Origin: Methylomonas koyamae
Lineage (GTDB): Bacteria; Pseudomonadota; Gammaproteobacteria; Methylococcales; Methylomonadaceae
Direction of reading: 5' to 3'
Assembly (NCBI RefSeq): GCF_001644025.1
Contig: NZ_LUUK01000161.1
Coordinates: 1-37,093, forward strand
DNA: 37,093 nucleotides
Of this stretch, positions 33,701 through 37,093 are shown piece after piece. The translations under genes and the position numbers were made by a program. Within the stretch, counting starts at the first letter, position 1; each line of letters opens with the position of its first letter. A model generated the notes under the pieces. That model was not told the DNA's origin, did not search any database, and was given only the letters and a program-made list of their open reading frames with translations.

Positions 33701-36700
33701 GCGGCCGACATTGCCGGTTCGGCCAGCTACGATAGCGTGGCGGTTACCGGCGCGGTCAATGTCAGCGGCGCCACGCTGAGTTTGTCCGGCGCCCATGTGG
33801 CCACCAAATCGGCGAGCGGCGAAACCTTCACATTGATTTCCAACGACGGTTCGGACGCGATCACCGGCAATTTTAGCGGTTTGGCGGCGGCCGGCACCGT
33901 GACGTTTAACGCGGTGGCGTTGACCGCCAGTTACACGGCCGGCAGCAACAGTAACGACTTTCGCTTGACCGGACCGGTCAATCAGGGGCCGGCCCTGGGC
34001 GGTACCTTCACCACCGCCGGCAGCGTCAACGACAACGCCACCACCACGCCGTTCGCCAACGTCACCTACACCGACGCCGACGACAGTTCGGGCACGTTCA
34101 CGCTGACCATCAGCTACACCGGCGCCAACGGCACCTTGAGCAGCGCCGGCGGCGGTTTGTCCGGTTCGGCCGGCAGCTACACCTTGACCGCGAACAGTCC
34201 CGGCGCGCTGCAAACCCTGCTGCAAGCGCTGGTGTTTACCCCGACCGACAACCAAGCCGTGCCGGCTGGCACCGTCCAGACCACGTTTACGTTGACCGGC
34301 AACGACGGCACCAGCAGCGGCTCCGCCGACAGCTCGACCGTGATCACCGCGACCTCGATTAACGACGCGCCGACCGATTTGCAACTTTCCAACAACGCGA
34401 TCAGCGTGTTCGACGGGCTCAACGCCACGGTCGGCACGCTGTCGGCGTCCGACGTCGATACCGGCCAGACCTTGACTTATAGCTTGGTCAGCGGCAGCGG
34501 CGACACCGACAACGCCAGTTTTACAATCAGCGGCACCACGTTGAGCGTCGACAACGCGGCTTTGACCGCCGGTCAGACGTATTCGGTTCGTATCGGCGCC
34601 AGCGACGGCACCGATTCGGTCGAACAGGTGTTCACGATCACGATCTCCAATGATTTGACCGTGACGGTCACCGCGATCGACGGCAATGCGGTCAGTAGCT
34701 TTAATGCCGACGTCGCCGACGGCGGCGGTCTGGATCTGCGGGAAGCGCTGTATTACGCCGGCACTATTTCCGGGCCGACCACGATCAACTTCGCCGAAAC
34801 CTTGAGCGGCACCATCACGTTGGGCGGGGCCTATACCGTGGCCGACGGCGTGACCTTGGCGATGGATAGCGACACCGACAGCCGCTCGCTGACGATCACC
34901 AGCCAGTCATTGAATTTGGCCGGCGCGATTGGGGTCAGCGTCGGCACCGGCGATACGCTGACCATCAATTCCGCGCTAGCCGACGACGGTAGCGTGGTTT
35001 CTAATTTGACCAAAAGCGGCGCCGGCAAACTGGTGCTCGGCGGCACCAACAATACCTCGACCGGCGGCACCAGCGGCACCGGCTTGAATACCGCCGGCAT
35101 CGCCGGCGGCACGTTGGCGGTGGCCGGCGACGCCAATCTGGGAACCGGCAACCTGACCTTGAGCGGCGGCATATTGCAGGCGACCGGCGGCTACCCTAAC
35201 GCGATCGACAACGATATCGTGTTGGCGGCGGACAGCAGCATTCTGGTCGATACCGGCGCTTATCTGCAACACACCGGTGTGCTGAGCGGCAGCGGGGCTC
35301 TGACCAAACTGGGCGGCTCCACGCTGGAGCTGGCCGGCGCTTCGGCGAACACCTACAGCGGCGGCACCGCGATCGGCGCCGGTTATCTGCTGACCAGCAA
35401 GAGCGGCGCGCTGGGCAGCGGTGGGGTGGTTATCGCCAACGGCGCCTCGTTGCACTTGCAAAGCGCGGCGACCTTCAGCAACACGATCTCCGCCGCCGGC
35501 GTCGGCGCGGACACTAACGGCGCTATTCGCGCCATCGGCGGCGACAATACCTTGAGCGGCCTAATCACGTTGACCGGCAACACCAAGATCGATACCGGCG
35601 GCAACACCTTGACGCTGTCCGGCGGCATCACCGACGGCGCCAACAGCTATGCGCTGACTCAGTTCTGGACTGGCACGCTGCTACTGTCCGGTACCGGCCA
35701 TTGGGACGGTGGCCTGGCCGTGACCGGCGGTACCGTGCGAACCCTGGGCGGCGCGGCGATCAAGGACACTTGCGCGGTGACCTTATCCGGTGCCGGAGCA
35801 CTAAGTATCAGCGCCAGCGAGACGATAGGCACGCTGTCCGGCGGCAGTTCGGCGGTCGCCGGCATTAGCTTGGATAGCGGCGCGGTATTGACCGTCAATC
35901 AAGCGACCGGCAGCAGTTTTTCCGGCGCGATCGCCGGTGCCGGCGGTTTGACCAAGGCCGGCGCGAACGAGTTGGAACTGTCCGGAACCAATACCTACAG
36001 CGGCGCGACCACGGTAACGGCCGGCATGTTGTCGGTCTCGGGCGGCGACGCCATCGGCGACGATAGCGCGCTCGACATCGCCGGCGGCGCCACGCTGTTT
36101 TTATACGACAACGAAACCGCCGGCTCCCTGTCCGGCGCCGGCACCGTGACCTTGAACAGCGGCAGCCTGACCGTCGGCGGCAATAATGCCTCGACCGGCT
36201 TTTCCGGGGTGGTCGAAGACGGCGCCATTGGTGGGAATTTGATTAAAACCGGCACCGGCACTTTGACCCTGTCAGGCAATAACAGCTATAGCGGAGAAAC
36301 CACGGTGCGTGGCGGCGGTACCTTGGCGATAGCCTCCGACGCCAATCTCGGCGGCGGCGATCTGACCTTGAACGCCGGCACGCTGTCGATTAGCGCCGCC
36401 ACGAACGTCGATAACAATGTAACCCTGATCGGCGCGGCGACCGTTTCGAACAGCGCCGCCGCGACCTTGTCCGGCGTGTTGTCCGGCAGCGGCTCGTTGA
36501 CCAAGCAAGGCAGCGCGGCGTTGACGCTATCCGGCGCCAATACCTACAGCGGCGCGACGACGGTATCGGCCGGCACGCTGGCGGTGACCGGCGCACTGGG
36601 CGGGACCAGTGGCGTTTCGGTGCAATCCGGGGCGACCTTGGCCGGCAGCGGCAGTATTTTCGCGGTCAGTTCGACCAATCAATTGACGATACTCGACGGA

Positions 36701-37093
36701 GCGACGCTGGCGCCCGGCGTGGCCGGCACCAACAACGGCATCGGTGTGTTGACCGTCAACGGCAATCTGCGGCTCAGCGGCGACATGGCCGCCGAAGTCG
36801 GCGGCGACGGCGGCGTGGCCGGCACCGATTTCGATCAAGTCGTCGTCAACGGCGTCGTCAGCTTGAACGGCGGATCGTTGAGCGTGAGCCGGGTCGGCGC
36901 TTACAGCGCCAGCAACGGTGCCACGTATCGGATCATCGACAACGACGGCGCCGACGCGGTGTCGGGCAGCGCCGGCACTTTCAACGGCATACCCGAGGGC
37001 AGCGACGTGATGTTGAACGGCGATATCTACACGGTGCGTTACGCCAGCGGCACCGGCAACGACGTGGTGCTGACCGCGTTGGTCAACCCACTG
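27773..37093 (+). CDS. Giant surface protein: LEPR-XLL, DUF4347, cadherin-like and PATR repeats (runs off window end)
   Basis: At least 3107 residues, open to the window end; ATG 27773 has GGGAGC about seven bases upstream. There is no normal signal peptide; instead ALEPRILFDGAAA (about residue 25-37) is the LEPR-XLL signature. DUF4347 follows (about 82-242; VIFVDSRVRDAETLLAG, DLQVYSCNLGRGADG). Then come a CSLREA-like beta-helix start (DSGAGSLRAAIASASSGDTI), a glycine-rich stretch (about 380-600) and two related 110-residue units (about 610-850). About thirteen PATR beta-strand repeats (GSGTLTLSGxNTYTGATTVSAGTL) follow from about residue 1100. A cadherin-like block (about 2060-2300) divides the PATR region. 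PATR repeats normally belong to autotransporters; the barrel, if any, lies beyond the window. LEPR-XLL/DUF4347 proteins are usually type I-secreted adhesins, so the export route is ambiguous. Confidence 0.9.
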   Translation, partial: MKLFERIRPAGTRHRSKAAPLRAWALEPRILFDGAAAVSADAAQADAPPTADQPPSALDAQHLLDAAAACQFPEAPAAQSSNVIFVDSRVRDAETLLAGADPRAEVVMLEAGRDGVQQMADYLADRRDVTAISIVAEGGEANVWLGNAWLNNDSIGGYAAQLDTIGQALAADGDLQVYSCNLGRGADGATFARTLADLTGADVAVSDDRTGAGGDWDLEMRTGDVSAPAAFSASAMADYDYALATVTVTNNNDSGAGSLRAAIASASSGDTITFNAGMTITLSSGQLSISQNLTIDGDLDDNGSADVTVDANYRSRVLSITSGNVTVDGLTITHGLVSGDGGAYNSVNGGDALGAGISVTGAGTAATFLHSTITGNVAAGGGGNGGSDDGSYGYGGGGGAGWGTTVGGTGGAFNNTTPGTSGSAGTGGNGGVNGVASASGRGGSSGASGAGGAGGTSGIHNAGGTGGTAGSGGLNFIGGGGGGYGSGGSGSAVVGRGGIGAGALAIGSGATVYMASTSITNNLGAGGGGAGGYGVDGGDGGAGVGGIYNNGAFKYENATITHTSNYGGGGAGGTSSGGNPGASGSGGNAGTEWLDGPGSTAAWTPPSPTASITSATYDASTNVLSVTGANMTTGDTIDTTKLTLTGEGGNTYTLAGSYTVTASSSTSFSITLDATDQLNVEGLLNKDGTASAGATTYNLAGAANWDSTAAASADTTGNGVTVSSTQTPTLTSATYDTTTGLLVVTGTHLVKQSGATNDIDASLFTLTGQGGSYTLTDTSDVEITSATAFTLTLSATDKAQVNTLLDKNGTSSSGSTTYNLAGADNWNGPITGGSIADTSGNGITVSGINSAAVISGLNGDSVALSGTVTLDAGGNLTVSDAENDVGDWNGASLTVQRGKIGDASIADATSNDVYSFNASGFSDTGSALQTGGATTFATYTNTGGVLTINFNANATTALVQAVMRGIQYANSTPFGDATIRFALSDGTATTNADVSVTSSSIYVTQTSDDSGNDAADGFGLREALARSAAQAGADSVILSNLTSGTTLTLTGSTASLGADDTVTLQGAKTVTIAGSGGGGLVLAGAGTLNLLGASAALNVSADISGASGSLSKISGGALTLSGSNTYGGATSFSNGAVTLNGGAAIPNASALTLGNGASLAVTLGADETIGSLSGSGVTGSFDLGSFTLTTGGDATSTGFDGVLSGTGGLTKTGSGTFTLSGANTYTGATTVSAGTLALSGGSALADTSAVSVAGTLSLNASETIGSLAGAGSVVLGANTLTAGGDNSSTTFSGGISGSGGLTKAGSGTLILSGSNTFSGALTLSGGTLQTASLGSAGSLVMDGGTLAASAGGITSSVGVSVTANGGSFNTTAGSITLNGNLTGSGGISVGGGAGNVLKLAGTNTGYSGTVTLNNTIIDIASDSALGTGALAWNGGKLRSTTTARSIANAITLGGDVTMSGSFALTFTGNVDFGNAARTINSGVDTTFSGILSNSSGLLTKTGAGTMTLSGANTLTGAVSLSAGGLTLNHASAIANNTAVTLASGTTLTLGAAKTIGSLAGAGNVALGAFTLTAGDGSNTSFTGVISGSGGLTKTGSGTLTLGGTNTYTGATTISAGTLTTSGSNRIADSSAVTVASGASLTLSSASDRIGSLAGAGAVSLTSSTLEIGGDNTSTSFTGTITGSGATVDKVGSGTLTLALSGTNALTATSRLQASGGTVVLSGTLSGTPELALNGGSYQLASDVSVGQINSYTSGNIDLQSFTLTSDSASSGAFSGVISGSGGLTKLGSGELDLSGTNTYTGATTISAGTLTLSGGGSVLADTTAVTVASGAILNLHAIDDTIGSLAGAGTVTLNSGTLTVAGNASTTFSGILQDGGNSGGFAKAGSGSLTLSGTNTYTGSTAIDAGTLVVTGSLNGAGAGAVNVASGATLAGTGSVNGGLTIAAGGTLAPGVAGSNDGVGTLTVTGGLTIASGGSLAADIAGSASYDSVAVTGAVNVSGATLSLSGAHVATKSASGETFTLISNDGSDAITGNFSGLAAAGTVTFNAVALTASYTAGSNSNDFRLTGPVNQGPALGGTFTTAGSVNDNATTTPFANVTYTDADDSSGTFTLTISYTGANGTLSSAGGGLSGSAGSYTLTANSPGALQTLLQALVFTPTDNQAVPAGTVQTTFTLTGNDGTSSGSADSSTVITATSINDAPTDLQLSNNAISVFDGLNATVGTLSASDVDTGQTLTYSLVSGSGDTDNASFTISGTTLSVDNAALTAGQTYSVRIGASDGTDSVEQVFTITISNDLTVTVTAIDGNAVSSFNADVADGGGLDLREALYYAGTISGPTTINFAETLSGTITLGGAYTVADGVTLAMDSDTDSRSLTITSQSLNLAGAIGVSVGTGDTLTINSALADDGSVVSNLTKSGAGKLVLGGTNNTSTGGTSGTGLNTAGIAGGTLAVAGDANLGTGNLTLSGGILQATGGYPNAIDNDIVLAADSSILVDTGAYLQHTGVLSGSGALTKLGGSTLELAGASANTYSGGTAIGAGYLLTSKSGALGSGGVVIANGASLHLQSAATFSNTISAAGVGADTNGAIRAIGGDNTLSGLITLTGNTKIDTGGNTLTLSGGITDGANSYALTQFWTGTLLLSGTGHWDGGLAVTGGTVRTLGGAAIKDTCAVTLSGAGALSISASETIGTLSGGSSAVAGISLDSGAVLTVNQATGSSFSGAIAGAGGLTKAGANELELSGTNTYSGATTVTAGMLSVSGGDAIGDDSALDIAGGATLFLYDNETAGSLSGAGTVTLNSGSLTVGGNNASTGFSGVVEDGAIGGNLIKTGTGTLTLSGNNSYSGETTVRGGGTLAIASDANLGGGDLTLNAGTLSISAATNVDNNVTLIGAATVSNSAAATLSGVLSGSGSLTKQGSAALTLSGANTYSGATTVSAGTLAVTGALGGTSGVSVQSGATLAGSGSIFAVSSTNQLTILDGATLAPGVAGTNNGIGVLTVNGNLRLSGDMAAEVGGDGGVAGTDFDQVVVNGVVSLNGGSLSVSRVGAYSASNGATYRIIDNDGADAVSGSAGTFNGIPEGSDVMLNGDIYTVRYASGTGNDVVLTALVNPL

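Noticed and set aside
30775-36838. Many minus-strand frames of 100-220 codons opposite the giant gene, rich in Pro, Val and Ala
   Set aside because: They mirror the Gly/Thr/Ala codons of the plus-strand repeats and lack ribosome binding sites and domains.

Overview
The window looks like the chromosome of a GC-rich gammaproteobacterium. A methanotroph of the Methylococcales (Methylomonas-like) is my best guess, inferred from the C-terminal sorting tails of the form VPxPGAVWLFGxxxxGLxGxxR, the overall codon use, and the tail-collar/sulfotransferase/DUF4347 gene neighbourhood. No rRNA, tRNA or marker gene is present to prove it.

Layout. 1-1051 (minus): a FecI-type sigma factor and the N-terminal part of its FecR partner, cut by the window edge. 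1801-4798 (plus): three unrecognised membrane-protein genes. The second carries what looks like a lysozyme/transglycosylase-like core. 4851-5840 (minus): secreted GH17 glucanase. 5841-6531: repeat-rich spacer with four 27-bp tandem repeats. 6532-8262: LysR regulator divergent from an EthD-type small protein, then a small anchored protein. 8490-11381 (minus): membrane PAS-PAS-PAS-GGDEF-EAL protein. 11.5-12.4 kb: no convincing gene, but a 42-bp minisatellite.

12.41-15.79 kb is the most distinctive part. It is a lower-GC run of small plus-strand genes, each followed by a short palindromic spacer that starts with xxxTAAC (TAGC in one copy) and usually ends with GTTRRRY-like cores. I read these as integron attC sites. 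No integrase lies in the window, so this is a CALIN-type (integrase-less) cassette array. One attC is interrupted exactly at its expected crossover core by the 5' part of a group II (probably IIC) intron. Two cassette reading frames carry an internal stop. Cassette products include a SUFU-domain protein, a DUF4265 protein, a lipoprotein, a membrane protein and unknowns.

16.9-19.3 kb: three tandem exported proteins with PEP-CTERM-like sorting tails. The first is frameshifted inside a nine-G tract, so it may be phase-variable or broken. 19.8-22.6 kb (minus): GH30 glycosidase and alanine dehydrogenase. 22.6-23.3 kb: repeat-rich spacer. 23323-24984: HerA-like ATPase, convergent with a GNAT acetyltransferase.

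25.5-37.1 kb: a surface-protein locus. On the minus strand are a microcystin-dependent (tail-collar) protein and a translationally coupled DUF6916-like protein. Divergent from them are a sulfotransferase behind a near-consensus sigma70 promoter and a giant gene (over 3100 codons, running off the window). The giant protein has LEPR-XLL and DUF4347 N-terminal modules, a glycine-rich stretch, cadherin-like modules and about thirteen autotransporter-associated (PATR) beta-strand repeats. I infer that these genes build or modify one large exported surface structure.
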